A stretch of 44,259 nt of DNA from Limnofasciculus baicalensis BBK-W-15 (GCF_024178385.1 NZ_JAMZMM010000007.1:1-44259), one strand, 5' to 3'. Numbered from the stretch's first letter, positions 9,075-18,540 are shown. Notes: generated from the letters alone by a model not told the origin. Numbers and translations are program-made.

Positions 9075-9388
9075 TTATTGGTTATTGGTTGTTGGTTGTT
9101 GGTTTTAACTGGGATATTGCACCCTGCTCCAGAAGGCGGTTAAAACCGCATCTACACAAACTAAACCTGCCTCCGCAGGTTTCAACGGCGGTTAAAACCG
9201 CATCTACACAAACTAAACCTGCCTCCGCAGGTTTCAGTTTCAAAGCTACTGATTTGATCTTAGTCCGCGAAGGCGGACTTTGTTTGTGTAGCCGCGATTT
9301 CCAATCGCTTTGGCTTGTTGACATTGGTGTAAGTTATCCGTTTTAACAAATAACCAACAACAAATAACCAACAACTAAGAGCCAACAA
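9075..9388. repeat. Repeat-filled intergenic region with a 52-bp tandem duplication
   Basis: No gene is supported here. It contains G/T-rich heptamers (9075-9106) and two head-to-tail copies (9135-9184 and 9187-9236) of a module made of GGCGGTTAAAACCGC plus ACCTGCCTCCGCAGGT, two small palindromes joined by CATCTACACAAACTAA. A related module follows (GTCCGCGAAGGCGGAC, about 9262-9277), then A/C-rich heptamers. Short open frames on both strands here are repeat-encoded and are not genes. Confidence 0.8.
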
Positions 9389-10180
9389 CTAAGAGCCAGG
9401 TTTCGCGGCAAAAGTTATTTCTTCAACTTTCCCGGGCGCTCCCATCTGCTTCGCTATTTGGTTATTAAATTCAACCAACACGCCTCCAGCATTGCCAGCA
9501 CGAACCACTAATTTATCATCCGCTACCCAAGTACGCTGGGTTCCTTCTGGTAGGGTTCCTTCAAATACTGGTTTGCCATCTGCGACAATCCGAATCCAAG
9601 ACGATGCCTTGAGGGTGACACCCACTTGCACTGGCTTGTTCCCAGGGCTGGAGGGCTTTCCAGGGTTGCTGGGTTTGAGTTCTATATTTAGTTGCGAGCT
9701 GAACTGTTTTGAATTATTTTGAATTTTTTGGGTTTGGTTTGAGGAGTCTTCAATTTTAATCACTTGTACGTTAGAACGACTCACCACATAAGATAAGCCA
9801 TTAACAGAACCAATCACCAGAAAGATGTAGAGGAAGTAGAGATGAAAGGGTCGTAATTGAGCTACCCTAACATATTGCCAGGTTGGTCTGGTCACCTGTA
9901 CATTCATCGCCACGGGAAAATCACTAGCAAAATCATTACCATTGAGTCCAATTGCTTCTGCAAAGCGCCGAACAAACCCTTGAATGTAAATGGGTTCAGG
10001 CAATTCATCCAGCCTACCTTCCTCAATTGCTCTCAAAAGCCGTGTCTGAATGCGAGTTTTTGCGGCAACTTCCTCTAAGCTGATAGACTTTTCAGTGCGG
10101 TGCTGATGAAGCCTATCGCCGACTTCTTTCAGCTTTTCAGCTAATTCCTGCGACAAATTGCGTTTATTCTCCTTCTTCAT
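9389..10180 (-). CDS. RodZ-like helix-turn-helix membrane protein
   Basis: The 263-aa product has an N-terminal HTH_25/XRE-type domain (about residues 15-85; LEEVAAKTRIQTRLLRAIEE, then IYIQGFVRRFAEAIG). A single membrane helix lies at about 112-133. A linker rich in S, N, P and G follows, and then a C-terminal DUF4115 beta domain (about 185-260; KASSWIRIVADGKPVFEGTL). This is the RodZ architecture, which links the cytoskeleton to cell-wall elongation in rods; in cyanobacteria the role is less settled. Its ATG overlaps the stop of the upstream pseudouridine synthase gene (ATGA), so translation is probably coupled. Confidence 0.85.
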   Translation of the reverse strand: MKKENKRNLSQELAEKLKEVGDRLHQHRTEKSISLEEVAAKTRIQTRLLRAIEEGRLDELPEPIYIQGFVRRFAEAIGLNGNDFASDFPVAMNVQVTRPTWQYVRVAQLRPFHLYFLYIFLVIGSVNGLSYVVSRSNVQVIKIEDSSNQTQKIQNNSKQFSSQLNIELKPSNPGKPSSPGNKPVQVGVTLKASSWIRIVADGKPVFEGTLPEGTQRTWVADDKLVVRAGNAGGVLVEFNNQIAKQMGAPGKVEEITFAAKPGS

Positions 10181-10989
10181 ACACGGTACTCCTTGATATC
10201 TGCTGGCACTTTAACTGATGTTTGGTGGACTCGGTTTTGGAGGAAGCGAACTTCAAAAGATCTAAGATAACGGTAATGACCACTAGATAGTACCGCTTCT
10301 CCTGGTATTTGTAATAGAATTTGCCCGATTGCGGTGCGATGCAGATGAATCACTGGATAGCCTAGCAAATCAGCCACCCGACGAATTTGTCGATTTCTTC
10401 CTTCAGTCAACACGATTTCTAAAAGTGTTTGGTCTGGCTGTAACTTGAGTATCCTGACTCCGGCAGGTAAGGTTTTTTTGCCATCCAAGTCAACTCCCTG
10501 TCGCCAAGACTCAAGGGCTGGCTCAGGGGGATTACCCCGTACCCATACCTGATAAGTCTTGGGGATGTGATAGCGAGGATGTGTCAGCTCAAATGTTAGC
10601 GCCCCATCATTCGTGAGAATTAATGCACCTGTAGATTCTGCGTCGAGTCTGCCAACTGGATGTACACCCTGACTTTCTCTAAGGGCGCTCGGCAGTAGAT
10701 CCAGAACTGTATTACGCTTATCTTGCATAGTATTACACTTAGGATCGTCACGGCAAGTAGAAATTACACCCCTTGGTTTATTTAGTAAAAGATAAATAAG
10801 GTGAGGACGATTACCGGATTGTAGAAGTTTACCGTTAACTTCGATCAAATCGGTATCGGGATTAGCTTTTTGTCCTAAATCTACCACATTACCATTGAGC
10901 CGAACCTGTCCTGCTAAGATCATTTTCTCAGCTTGACGGCGTGAGGCTATACCCCACTGCGAAAGAATTTTTTGTACTCTTTCCTCCAT
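10177..10989 (-). CDS. RsuA/RluB-family rRNA pseudouridine synthase
   Basis: The 270-aa product has an N-terminal S4 RNA-binding domain (residues 1-60; RVQKILSQWGIASRRQAEKM) followed by the pseudouridine synthase core. The catalytic aspartate is D116 in VGRLDAESTGALILTNDG, followed by HPRYHIPKTYQV and the C-terminal EGRNRQIRRVADLLGYPVIHLHR. Members modify a single uridine in 16S (RsuA) or 23S (RluB/E/F) rRNA; the S4 start and spacing favour RluB, but I leave the symbol open. It is the first gene of a two-gene unit with the RodZ-like gene (4-nt overlap). Confidence 0.93.
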   Translation of the reverse strand: MEERVQKILSQWGIASRRQAEKMILAGQVRLNGNVVDLGQKANPDTDLIEVNGKLLQSGNRPHLIYLLLNKPRGVISTCRDDPKCNTMQDKRNTVLDLLPSALRESQGVHPVGRLDAESTGALILTNDGALTFELTHPRYHIPKTYQVWVRGNPPEPALESWRQGVDLDGKKTLPAGVRILKLQPDQTLLEIVLTEGRNRQIRRVADLLGYPVIHLHRTAIGQILLQIPGEAVLSSGHYRYLRSFEVRFLQNRVHQTSVKVPADIKEYRV

Positions 10990-11253
10990 GGCTCGACTCC
11001 TGATGACTGACTCTTTCGTCTAGAGAAGGGCGGTGATTTATCCTACTATGCTGGAATTTCCCATATAGAGTAGGGGTTAAGCTAGGGGTAACCTTCCGCC
11101 ATAACTCAAAGTAATACACCAGCGTACCGTACCGACATATCTAGACTATGTACAAATATTACAGGAATGGGGATAATTGCAAGTGGTTATTTCTTAAAGG
11201 GGAATAGGGAAGGAGGAACAGGCAAGAGGTTGAGCGACAGATTTTGATGACGG

Positions 11254-11994
11254 ATGACTAGTAACTTACCAATACCAGCCTTGAAAATTAAAAAAAGTCA
11301 TATTATTAGTTCGGTTATCTCACCAGCAGTACGGTTATGGCTGCGATCGCAGGTCCAAGATCTGGGGACGTTGCAGTTTAAAATCCAAGGGGGCGATCGC
11401 GAAATCCTTACAGGTCACATTCCTAGTGTATCAATTGCTGCGAGCCGCGCCATCTATCAAGGACTCCATTTGACTGACATTGAATTAGAGGGGACTAATA
11501 TTCGCTGTAATTTAGGTGAGGTGTTCAAAGGTAAACCCCTACGCCTTTTAGCACCGATCCCGGTTTCTGGTAAACTGTTACTTCTAGAGAACGATCTTCA
11601 AGCTTCTCTTAGTTCTCCCTTATTATCGAATGCCCTAAGTGAGTTACTGGATACATTCCTTAAAGGCGGTAATCCCCTCCAGCCACCACAGAATTTTCCC
11701 TCCCAACAAATCCATTGGCAACAGATAAAGATCGATATAGGTCACATCACTCTAAGTGGTATCCTCACCAATTCTACCAAGGAAATCACACCAGTCACAA
11801 TTCGTGCCGGGTTGCTCTTGACGACACCCCAGGAAATACAACTCGATCCCTTGTCAATTCAGCTTTCTTCAAACCAGCCACCTATTATATTAGGTGGTTT
11901 TACGATTAATTTGGGTCCAGAAGTGGATATTGAGGAACTTATTCTGACTCCAGAGCAACTCACCTGTCGCGGAGGGTTGAGGGTTATGCCTTAA
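11254..11994 (+). CDS. DUF2993 (LmeA-like) family protein
   Basis: The 246-aa product matches the style of cyanobacterial DUF2993 proteins: SPAVRLWLRSQVQDLGTLQFKIQGGDREILTGHIPSVSIAASRAIYQGLHLTDIELEGTNIR-type layout with the conserved GREILTG and ALYQGLxL-like segments. The domain is beta-rich and is proposed to bind phospholipids (LmeA in mycobacteria). No signal peptide is evident; the N-terminus is soluble and basic. It is monocistronic, starting at ATG 11254. The function in cyanobacteria is unknown. Confidence 0.8.
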   Translation: MTSNLPIPALKIKKSHIISSVISPAVRLWLRSQVQDLGTLQFKIQGGDREILTGHIPSVSIAASRAIYQGLHLTDIELEGTNIRCNLGEVFKGKPLRLLAPIPVSGKLLLLENDLQASLSSPLLSNALSELLDTFLKGGNPLQPPQNFPSQQIHWQQIKIDIGHITLSGILTNSTKEITPVTIRAGLLLTTPQEIQLDPLSIQLSSNQPPIILGGFTINLGPEVDIEELILTPEQLTCRGGLRVMP

Positions 11995-12068
11995 TGTAAT
12001 TGTGAATTATTTTACCACGAAGACACTAAGACACGAAGGAGTGGACATCCTGTAGTTTCTATGTTCTA

Positions 12069-13127
12069 CTAAGAATAATATTCGTGAGTTAAGAAAGGAA
12101 CATCGACAATTTCACCTTCAATTTCTCCTACCTTAACCTTCAAACCAATACCTCCGGCTTTGCTACGAATATAGGCTAAACCAAAAAAGCCTGAATTAGT
12201 TTCAGTAACACTGGTTAATTTACCAATTTTATCGTCATCTAGAGTAATAATTGTTCCTGGTTGAGCAGATGCTTGAAGACGAATACCCCAGAGTCGTTGT
12301 TTCACCCCTTTGTAGGTATTTAATCTGGCAATAGTTTCTTGACCAATATAACATCCTTTGTTAAAGGAAATTGTTTGCCACAAACCCGCTTCTAGTGGAT
12401 TATAATCTTCAGTTAATTCGCAGTCGGGAAATGGACGGCCTTGTGTAATGCGCAATTCCTGCCAAACGCGCTCGCCCATGGGAATTGCTCCGGCTTCTGT
12501 TAATATACTCCAAAGCTTTGCTCCATCATTCGCGGCCGCAATTAGAGTATATCCTGGTAATCCTAATCCACTTCCTATAGCAACTCGTACTTCTAGATCG
12601 TTTATAGTTAATAATTGGTGACTAGCATAAGTATCTCCAATGGGCAATGGGACACCTAATTTTGCTAAGATAGGATCGCTTTCAGCTCCAATTATAGTGA
12701 ATATAACGCTTTGTTTAGATAGATCCGTTAAAATAACTCGATCCATCGGAAATAGATAACGATCTAACCATTTGATGATTTCCTGTAGTCGATTTGGAGA
12801 AATAAGAACTAAAACAGCATCTTCAGTCACGTAAGCTGTTACTAATTCAATAGTTCTGGCAGTTGATGTAATTAAAACTGTATCACAACCCTGTCCAGGT
12901 TTAAGTGTTTGAAAATCATTTGTACTTTGGTTATGTAAAAACCTTATTCTGTCATTATCAGAAATTTTCAGTAGTCCCCAATGGGATAAGTCAGCTAGGG
13001 CAACTCCTTGATGTGCTGCTTCTATTGCTAATGTATCGTTATCGAAACTTACGGGAACTATAACCTCTGCCATGGGTTCAAATATGGCTCCATTACGTCG
13101 CTGTATATCTTGCAGTTTTTCTATCAT
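12069..13127 (-). CDS. ygfZ: YgfZ/GcvT-family folate-binding protein
   Basis: YgfZ is a tetrahydrofolate-dependent factor that supports assembly or repair of certain Fe-S enzymes. The 352-aa product has the GcvT-like fold start (GVALADLSHWGLLKISDNDRIRFLHNQSTND) and the hallmark motif KGCYIGQE (about residues 258-265) with its functionally important cysteine. The C-terminal beta-barrel region ends with GLAYIRSKAG. It is distinguished from glycine cleavage T-protein by this motif and by the absence of other gcv genes. Upstream (minus sense) lies a small conserved gene 31 bp away, possibly co-transcribed. Confidence 0.93.
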   Translation of the reverse strand: MIEKLQDIQRRNGAIFEPMAEVIVPVSFDNDTLAIEAAHQGVALADLSHWGLLKISDNDRIRFLHNQSTNDFQTLKPGQGCDTVLITSTARTIELVTAYVTEDAVLVLISPNRLQEIIKWLDRYLFPMDRVILTDLSKQSVIFTIIGAESDPILAKLGVPLPIGDTYASHQLLTINDLEVRVAIGSGLGLPGYTLIAAANDGAKLWSILTEAGAIPMGERVWQELRITQGRPFPDCELTEDYNPLEAGLWQTISFNKGCYIGQETIARLNTYKGVKQRLWGIRLQASAQPGTIITLDDDKIGKLTSVTETNSGFFGLAYIRSKAGGIGLKVKVGEIEGEIVDVPFLTHEYYS

Positions 13128-13157
13128 AATTTTTTGGTTTTGTTAGTTAGTTTGATG

Positions 13158-13541
13158 TTAAGCTGAGGCAAAATCAGCAAATAGTTCCGCAACTAATTTT
13201 TGTGCCTTGATATCTAGAGAATGCCAATCTACTTCACCTGATTCATCAATTAAGCTACTATCGATCTCAACTTCTTGAGTTTCTTGTTCAGAATGTAGTG
13301 GATGAAAGTCGCGAAAACAGACTTTAAAACAAAGTTCCCACAAATTGACGCATAGTGAATGTTCTGGTTTTTCTAAGCATAGTTCATGTCCTGGTATTGG
13401 TATTTGTATATCATTATAAGTGGCTTTCCAATTGGTTTTGTCTAACTCTTGGCGAATATGATCTACGATCCGGATTAAAGCAGGTTGTAGTAGCATTTCC
13501 GCCTGTTGCCAAGCTAGAATATTCTTAAATTTTGGTTTCAT
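13158..13541 (-). CDS. Conserved hypothetical protein (127 aa)
   Basis: I do not recognise a named domain. The product is soluble and acidic and begins MKPKFKNILAWQQAEMLLQPA. It contains PIPGHELCLEKPEHSLCVNLWELCFKVCFRDFHPLHSE, in which four cysteines and several aromatic residues look conserved in style, and ends with an acidic helical tail (KAQKLVAELFADFASA). It lies 31 bp upstream of ygfZ in the same direction. A role next to an Fe-S maintenance factor is possible, but the cysteine spacing is not a recognised metal site. Confidence 0.7.
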   Translation of the reverse strand: MKPKFKNILAWQQAEMLLQPALIRIVDHIRQELDKTNWKATYNDIQIPIPGHELCLEKPEHSLCVNLWELCFKVCFRDFHPLHSEQETQEVEIDSSLIDESGEVDWHSLDIKAQKLVAELFADFASA

Positions 13542-13576
13542 CTTTGGTGGGGAGTGGGGAATAGGGAGTGGGGAAG

Positions 13577-13700
13577 AGAGTTTTGAGTTTTGAGTTTTGA
13601 GTTTTGAATTAAAACTCTCTATCCTCTAACCTGTAACTTGTAACCTCTATCCTCTAACCTCTAACCTCTAACCTCTAACCTCTAACCTCTAACCTCTTGT
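13577..13700. repeat. Two adjacent heptamer repeat arrays
   Basis: Bases 13577-13620 carry TTTTGAG units and close with AAAACTCTCT, able to pair with the leading AGAGTTTT. Bases 13623-13696 carry about nine units of CTCTAAC or close variants. Both are exact-period-7 arrays in the gap between divergent genes. Confidence 0.8.
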
Positions 13701-13723
13701 TAAGATTACTACTGTAGTGGGAT

Positions 13724-14575
13724 ATGAGTAAAGTCTTGAGTGAATTTGGATTGCTAGCAGGGGCGACTTACCCCTTTCGCGTGTTAGGCTTGTTCCACCG
13801 CAACCCTCGTCTGTGGGGTTATCTGCTCGCACCAATTATGGTAAATCTTGTCGTGGGTATTATCCTCTATGGTGGGTCACTATTTTGGGGTTTGCAGGCG
13901 GTTGACGATTTGACTGTGAGTTTGTCGGTTTGGTTACAAGGCGCGATTGCGTCTTTGCCAGCTTGGTTGGGGTTTTTGACATTTTTAGCAACTGGTGTTA
14001 GCTGGTTACTCCATTTGCTGCTAATTTTTGGCTTACTATTAATAACAGGTTTTTTACTGGTACAATTTGGCGGGTTACTAGGCGCACCTTGGTATGGTCA
14101 ACTTTCGGAACAGGTGGAGAAGTTACGCACTGGTGAAGTCCAGAATATAGAGGTGGGAATTGTTAGAGATATTGGACGAGCAATTTTATTTGAATTGAAA
14201 AAAATAGTGGTGGTGGTAGGAGTAGGGATACTATTAACGCTATTGAATATTATACCAGTAATTGGTACTGCAATCGCTGCCTTTTGTGGGATCGCTTTGA
14301 CGGGAACAATTATCTGTCTTGACTTTCTTGATTCGCCTTTGGAACGCCGTCGTTTGCGGTTTAGAAATAAGTTAGGAATTGTGTTTAATAGTTTCCCTGC
14401 TAGTGCTAGTTTTAGTTTAGTTTGTATGGGGTTAATGATACTACCATTTTTTAATTTAGTGACAATTCCGATTTGTGTCGCATCGGGAACCTTGTTTGTT
14501 TGCGATCGCGTTTTGCCTAAACTTGCCAAGCCTTTGTCTGGCAAAAACTCCAATCCTCCTATTCCTTCTCGCTAA
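13724..14575 (+). CDS. EI24/CysZ-like integral membrane protein
   Basis: The 283-aa product has four to six hydrophobic segments (about residues 28-55, 70-90, 93-120, 160-200, 220-250). The EI24/CysZ family features are the N-terminal GATYPFRVLGLFHRNPRLWGYLLAPIMVN, the central FGGLLGAPWYGQLSEQVEKL, and PLERRRLRFRNKLGIVFNSFPASASFSL. Bacterial CysZ imports sulfate, but most cyanobacterial members are uncharacterised, so transport of sulfate is only a possibility. The ATG at 13724 follows the heptamer arrays closely. Confidence 0.8.
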   Translation: MSKVLSEFGLLAGATYPFRVLGLFHRNPRLWGYLLAPIMVNLVVGIILYGGSLFWGLQAVDDLTVSLSVWLQGAIASLPAWLGFLTFLATGVSWLLHLLLIFGLLLITGFLLVQFGGLLGAPWYGQLSEQVEKLRTGEVQNIEVGIVRDIGRAILFELKKIVVVVGVGILLTLLNIIPVIGTAIAAFCGIALTGTIICLDFLDSPLERRRLRFRNKLGIVFNSFPASASFSLVCMGLMILPFFNLVTIPICVASGTLFVCDRVLPKLAKPLSGKNSNPPIPSR

Positions 14576-14696
14576 TTCGTTATCAACGATAGTAATTACA
14601 TACTGCAAGATGTCAAATATTGGGGATTTCGCTTAAAATATAATAGGTATTTTCTCAGTACTCCCCCAAATCTTTAATCCGTCAAAACATATTAAT

Positions 14697-15617
14697 ATGA
14701 CGCATCACCATGGACATGAACATAATAAACATAGCCACTCTCCAGCCAATTATAACCGCGCCTTTATTGTCGGAATTACTCTCAATGTTGGCTTTGTTGG
14801 AGTTGAAGCGGTGTTTGGTTTCCTCACCAACTCCCTTGCCTTACTAGCCGATGCGGGTCATAATCTTAGCGATGTGTTTGGACTTATTCTGGCGTGGGCG
14901 GCGAGTTGGCTAGTGCGCCGTCGCCCCACACAACGCTACACTTATGGGTTTCGTCGCTCGTCTATTTTGGTAGCCATCATCAACGCTTGCTTTCTCCTGA
15001 TGGCAATGGGTGCTATTGCTTGGGAAGCTATCCAAAGATTGGGTAATCCAACTTCAGTCAGTGGTAGTACGATAATCGGTGTTGCTTTTGTCGGAATTAT
15101 AATTAATAGCATCACTGCTTTAATGTTCATGTCAGGAAAAGATAAAGACTTGAATATTAAAGGGGCATTCCTCCACATGGCAGCCGATGCACTAGTTTCT
15201 TTAGGTGTAGTATTAGCTGGTATTGCTATTCTAAAAACAGGCTCAAATTGGTTCGATCCCGTTGTTAGTTTGATTATTGTGGTGGTGATTGTAGTTGGTA
15301 CTTGGGAGTTGCTGCGAGATTCTGTTAATTTAGCGTTAGATGCTGTACCAGAAGAAATTGAACCGTTAGCAATACGCACCTACCTAGAAGAAATTCCCGG
15401 CGTAATTGAAGTACACGACTTACATATTTGGGCGCTGAGTACTACCGAAACAGCACTAACTACTCACTTAGTTATGCTGACAGGAAACCCTGGCGATGCT
15501 TTTTTGTCCAGAATCACTATGGAATTACACGATAAGTTTGGCATTGAACACTCTACAATTCAGGTAGAAACTGGGAATATACTATTCCCTTGCGAACAAA
15601 AGTATTGTTGTGAATAA
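14697..15617 (+). CDS. Cation diffusion facilitator (zinc exporter type)
   Basis: A proton-coupled exporter of Zn2+ or a related divalent cation in the cytoplasmic membrane. The 306-aa product has a His-rich N-terminus (THHHGHEHNKHSH), six membrane segments between about residues 24 and 205, and both halves of the transport metal site: ADAGHNLSD in TM2 and HMAADAL in TM5. A cytoplasmic C-terminal domain (EEIPGVIEVHDLHIWALS) and a Cys-containing tail (PCEQKYCCE) follow. This is the CzcD/ZitB/ZnT-like subgroup. No regulator gene is adjacent. Confidence 0.93.
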   Translation: MTHHHGHEHNKHSHSPANYNRAFIVGITLNVGFVGVEAVFGFLTNSLALLADAGHNLSDVFGLILAWAASWLVRRRPTQRYTYGFRRSSILVAIINACFLLMAMGAIAWEAIQRLGNPTSVSGSTIIGVAFVGIIINSITALMFMSGKDKDLNIKGAFLHMAADALVSLGVVLAGIAILKTGSNWFDPVVSLIIVVVIVVGTWELLRDSVNLALDAVPEEIEPLAIRTYLEEIPGVIEVHDLHIWALSTTETALTTHLVMLTGNPGDAFLSRITMELHDKFGIEHSTIQVETGNILFPCEQKYCCE

Positions 15618-15670
15618 GAGCTTAGAGGTGAAAGGATCAACTTTTGTTTATGGGTTTTGTGTGAAATATT

Positions 15671-15700
15671 GTAGGGTGCGTTACACTTCGTTAACGCACC
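15671..15700. repeat. GGTGCGTTA palindrome
   Basis: Arms GGTGCGTTA (15675-15683) and TAACGCACC (15692-15700). It lies between the convergent CDF and purM genes and may form a bidirectional 3'-end hairpin. Same family as 3750, 3856 and 29058. Confidence 0.65.
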
Positions 15701-15768
15701 ATCCTTATCATTAAATTGGGTGGGTTAAACTGTCGCTAACCGAACGGTAAGTTTAACAAAATCTTTGA

Positions 15769-16824
15769 CTATGTAAGAACAAATTTTCCAGTACCATTGA
15801 TAGCAGTACCCATAGTATAAGCAGCAATCCCCTGTGACTCAAACCATTTGCGAGAATCTTCCGCCGTTGCTGACGGTACTATAATCGCAAAACCAATACC
15901 CATATTAAAAGTATTAAACATCTCCTCCCTACTAACTTTACCCGCCTCAGCTAACCACTGAAAGATTGGTGGTATTACCCAGCTATTGGAATCTATTTGC
16001 ACCGATTGATTTGCACCAAGGCAACGAGGTAGATTCTCTGGGATACCTCCACCCGTAATATGCGCCATACCGTGAATCTCCACCCCAGCAGCTAAAGCAT
16101 CCAAAACAGGTTTAACGTAAATTTGAGTTGGTGTTAGTAAAACTTCTCCTAAACTTTTACCCCCTAACAATTCTGGGCAGGTATGCCAAGGATTTAATAG
16201 TTCCCCTCCTTCACCCCCCACAGGAAGCAGAGTATCCTGAACAATTTTCCGCACCAGGCTAAATCCGTTACTGTGAACCCCCTGACTTGCCAAACCAATT
16301 ACCACATCGCCTACTTCTACCTGAGAACCATCTAAAATTTTACTCTTTTCCACAATTCCCACGCAAAACCCAGCCAAATCATATTCTCCTGGCTGATAGA
16401 AACCGGGCATTTCTGCAGTTTCCCCTCCCAGCAAAGCACTGCCAGCAATTCGACATCCCTGAGCGATACCAGAAACCACCTGAGTCAACTGTTCAGAATT
16501 TAGCTTACCCGTCGCTAAATAATCTAGGAAAAATAGCGGTTGTGCCCCACAAGTCAAAACATCATTGACACACATTGCCACCAAATCAATCCCAATGGTG
16601 TCATGGCGGTTGAGGGTTTGAGCGATTTTGAGTTTAGTACCGACACCATCAGTTCCAGATACTAGCACAGGTTGCCGATACCCCGTCGGTAACTGAAAAC
16701 AACCACTAAAACCACCGAATCCACCCAATACTTCCGGCCTATGGGTACTGTGGACCAAACTGCGGATGCCTTCGACAAAGGCTCTACCAGCTACAACATC
16801 GACACCAGCTTCTCGATAATCCAT
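15769..16824 (-). CDS. purM: Phosphoribosylformylglycinamidine cyclo-ligase
   Basis: AIR synthetase, fifth step of de novo purine synthesis (FGAM + ATP to AIR). The 351-aa product starts [20 protein letters not shown] and has [72 protein letters not shown] and [13 protein letters not shown], all PurM signatures. Length is normal. It is monocistronic and convergent with the CDF gene. Confidence 0.97.
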   Translation of the reverse strand: MDYREAGVDVVAGRAFVEGIRSLVHSTHRPEVLGGFGGFSGCFQLPTGYRQPVLVSGTDGVGTKLKIAQTLNRHDTIGIDLVAMCVNDVLTCGAQPLFFLDYLATGKLNSEQLTQVVSGIAQGCRIAGSALLGGETAEMPGFYQPGEYDLAGFCVGIVEKSKILDGSQVEVGDVVIGLASQGVHSNGFSLVRKIVQDTLLPVGGEGGELLNPWHTCPELLGGKSLGEVLLTPTQIYVKPVLDALAAGVEIHGMAHITGGGIPENLPRCLGANQSVQIDSNSWVIPPIFQWLAEAGKVSREEMFNTFNMGIGFAIIVPSATAEDSRKWFESQGIAAYTMGTAINGTGKFVLT

Positions 16825-16976
16825 TGGTTAAAAACAGGAGTTGCAATCTAGAGGTTTTCTGAGGTATTTTAACGTAATTTGGCAGGAAATGGGGAGTGGG
16901 GAAGAGAGTTTTGATGTTACTTTCGCTATAATTGTATTATTCCTCCCGTAGTCTTACTAAGATATTGCACAATGTA

Positions 16977-17951
16977 TCATCCTAGCAGCTTAATCATTTC
17001 CAAATAGAGGGGAATCCCTACAATAATATTGAAGGGAAATGTCAAAGCAAGAGCCATGGAAATATAGATGCTAGGATTAGCTTCGGGAACCGTCATTCGC
17101 ATTGCCGCTGGTACAGCAATGTAGGAAGCACTAGCACACAATACAGCAAATAATAAAGCGTCTCCTTGAGCAAACCCTAAGCCTTTTGCCATGAGAATGC
17201 CGAGGATAGCATTTAGTACGGGGATAATTACAGAAAAGCCGATGATGAAAGAGCCTGTTTTTCTAAGTTCCCGAATTCGTTTAGCAGCAACTAATCCCAT
17301 GTCTAGCAAAAAGAAAGTTAACACGCCATAAAAAATACCTTGGGTAAAGGGCTGCAATTTTTCCCATCCTGTCTCTCCCGTTAACATCCCGACAATTAGG
17401 CTACCAACTAACAGAAAAACAGAACCATTTAAAAATGCTTCTTGCAATACTTTTGCCCAATTAAATTCATCATCATCTTTATCTTTCTTCTGAGCGAATA
17501 CTCTCACCAAAATAAGACCAACAATAATTGCTGGAGATTCCATTAAAGCTAAAGCGGCTACCATGTGTCCACCGTAGGGAATATTCAGTTTTTCTAGGAA
17601 TGAGCCAGCGGTGATGAAAGTGACGGCACTAATGGAACCATAAGTGGCAGCAATCGCGGCTGAATTGTAATTATCTAGTTTAGTTTTTAGGATGAAAAAA
17701 GTATAGAATGGAATGACTGATGCCATAAATATGGCAGCAATGAGGGTGATAGTAATTTGGAGATTTATACCACTTTCTGATAGTTCGTATCCTCCCTTAA
17801 AGCCGATGGCGAGGAGGAGATATAGTGAAAAGAGTTTGGGTAAAGGTGCAGGAATTTCTAAATCAGATTTAAAAAAAACTGCCAGCATCCCCAAAAAGAA
17901 GAATAAAACTGGCGGATTCAATATGTTAAAAAGGATTAAACTTCCGTCCAT
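16977..17951 (-). CDS. SbtA-family sodium-dependent bicarbonate permease (short-loop form)
   Basis: The 324-aa polytopic protein (about 10 membrane segments) is of the SbtA superfamily, which imports HCO3- with Na+ in the carbon-concentrating mechanism. Recognisable stretches are GFKGGYELSESG, ATYGSISAVTFITAG, MESPAIIVGLILVR, LLDMGLVAAKRIRELR and CASASYIAVPAAMRMTVPEANPSIYISMALALTFPFN. The central cytoplasmic loop after helix 5 is only about 20 residues (FAQKKDKDDDEFNW), whereas canonical SbtA (about 370 aa) has a longer one, and no sbtB regulator lies beside it. It is therefore probably an SbtA paralogue; substrate and regulation are uncertain. Confidence 0.82.
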   Translation of the reverse strand: MDGSLILFNILNPPVLFFFLGMLAVFFKSDLEIPAPLPKLFSLYLLLAIGFKGGYELSESGINLQITITLIAAIFMASVIPFYTFFILKTKLDNYNSAAIAATYGSISAVTFITAGSFLEKLNIPYGGHMVAALALMESPAIIVGLILVRVFAQKKDKDDDEFNWAKVLQEAFLNGSVFLLVGSLIVGMLTGETGWEKLQPFTQGIFYGVLTFFLLDMGLVAAKRIRELRKTGSFIIGFSVIIPVLNAILGILMAKGLGFAQGDALLFAVLCASASYIAVPAAMRMTVPEANPSIYISMALALTFPFNIIVGIPLYLEMIKLLG

Positions 17952-18077
17952 TATGTGCTTTGCCTAAGATTTGAGACAGAGACAGATCATATCATTATAT
18001 CGGTAATATAGCCAGAGAAATTACTGCCCCTTGATTTCCTGTTAAGGTGTGGAGCATTGACATTATTTAATTTACCT

Positions 18078-18404
18078 CTAAGATTCTGGATCAATTCCTA
18101 ACTCGCGCAATCGCTCTGCTAATTTATCGGCGCGTTGTTGGGCAAGTTGTACCTCTTGATCGTAAAATCTTTCTACGCCTAAACTTAAGAAAGCATCTGG
18201 CACAATAGCTGGTTTATCTGGGTGATAATAAATAGCCATATCAATCCCAAAAAACCAATCCATTCGTTCCGCCCAAAGTATTAGTAAGATAGCTTTGAGT
18301 AAGCCTGGTATTAATTCTTGTAGTTCGCTATCCACAGGTGTATCATCAGAGTCTGGTAGTTCATCGGCTGAGGGCAAGTGCCGAGGTAAGTTGTACTGTA
18401 ACAT
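18078..18404 (-). pseudogene. Internally deleted Uma2-family protein
   Basis: The 108-aa frame contains the typical start of a Uma2 (DUF820) protein (LPSADELPDSDDTPVDSELQELIPGLL, then MDWFFGIDMAIYYHPDKPAIVPDAFLSLGVER). It is joined directly to the typical C-terminal coiled tail (QEVQLAQQRADKLAERLRELGIDPE). The middle, about 110-130 residues carrying the PD-(D/E)xK-like core, is absent compared with usual members of this subgroup. The deletion is in frame and no stop is present, so a shortened protein could be made but should lack catalytic residues. An intact Uma2 gene of another subgroup is at 29139. Confidence 0.7.
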
Positions 18405-18431
18405 AGCTATTTCCTCAAAAATGCGATTTGG

Positions 18432-18501
18432 GTAGGGTGGGCAATATCCATAATTTGTTATCGGGTTGAATTACTTGATAAGTAGATATTGCCCACCCTA
18501 C
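18432..18501. repeat. 17-bp inverted repeat
   Basis: GTAGGGTGGGCAATATC (18432-18448) and its exact complement (18485-18501) enclose 36 bp between map and the deleted Uma2 gene. A related GTAGGGTGGGCAAT sequence ends the ORF at 40024-40248. Confidence 0.75.
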
Positions 18502-18540
18502 GTTTTGCCATTCACCTATTTATATTCCACAGATTCGCTC

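Noticed and set aside
9082-9346. 80- and 85-aa frames on both strands after malQ
   Set aside because: Made entirely of tandem palindromic repeats and heptamers.
14098-15379. Long antisense frames inside the EI24-like and CDF genes (145-151 aa)
   Set aside because: Codon-composition shadows of clearly real genes; no family features or start context.
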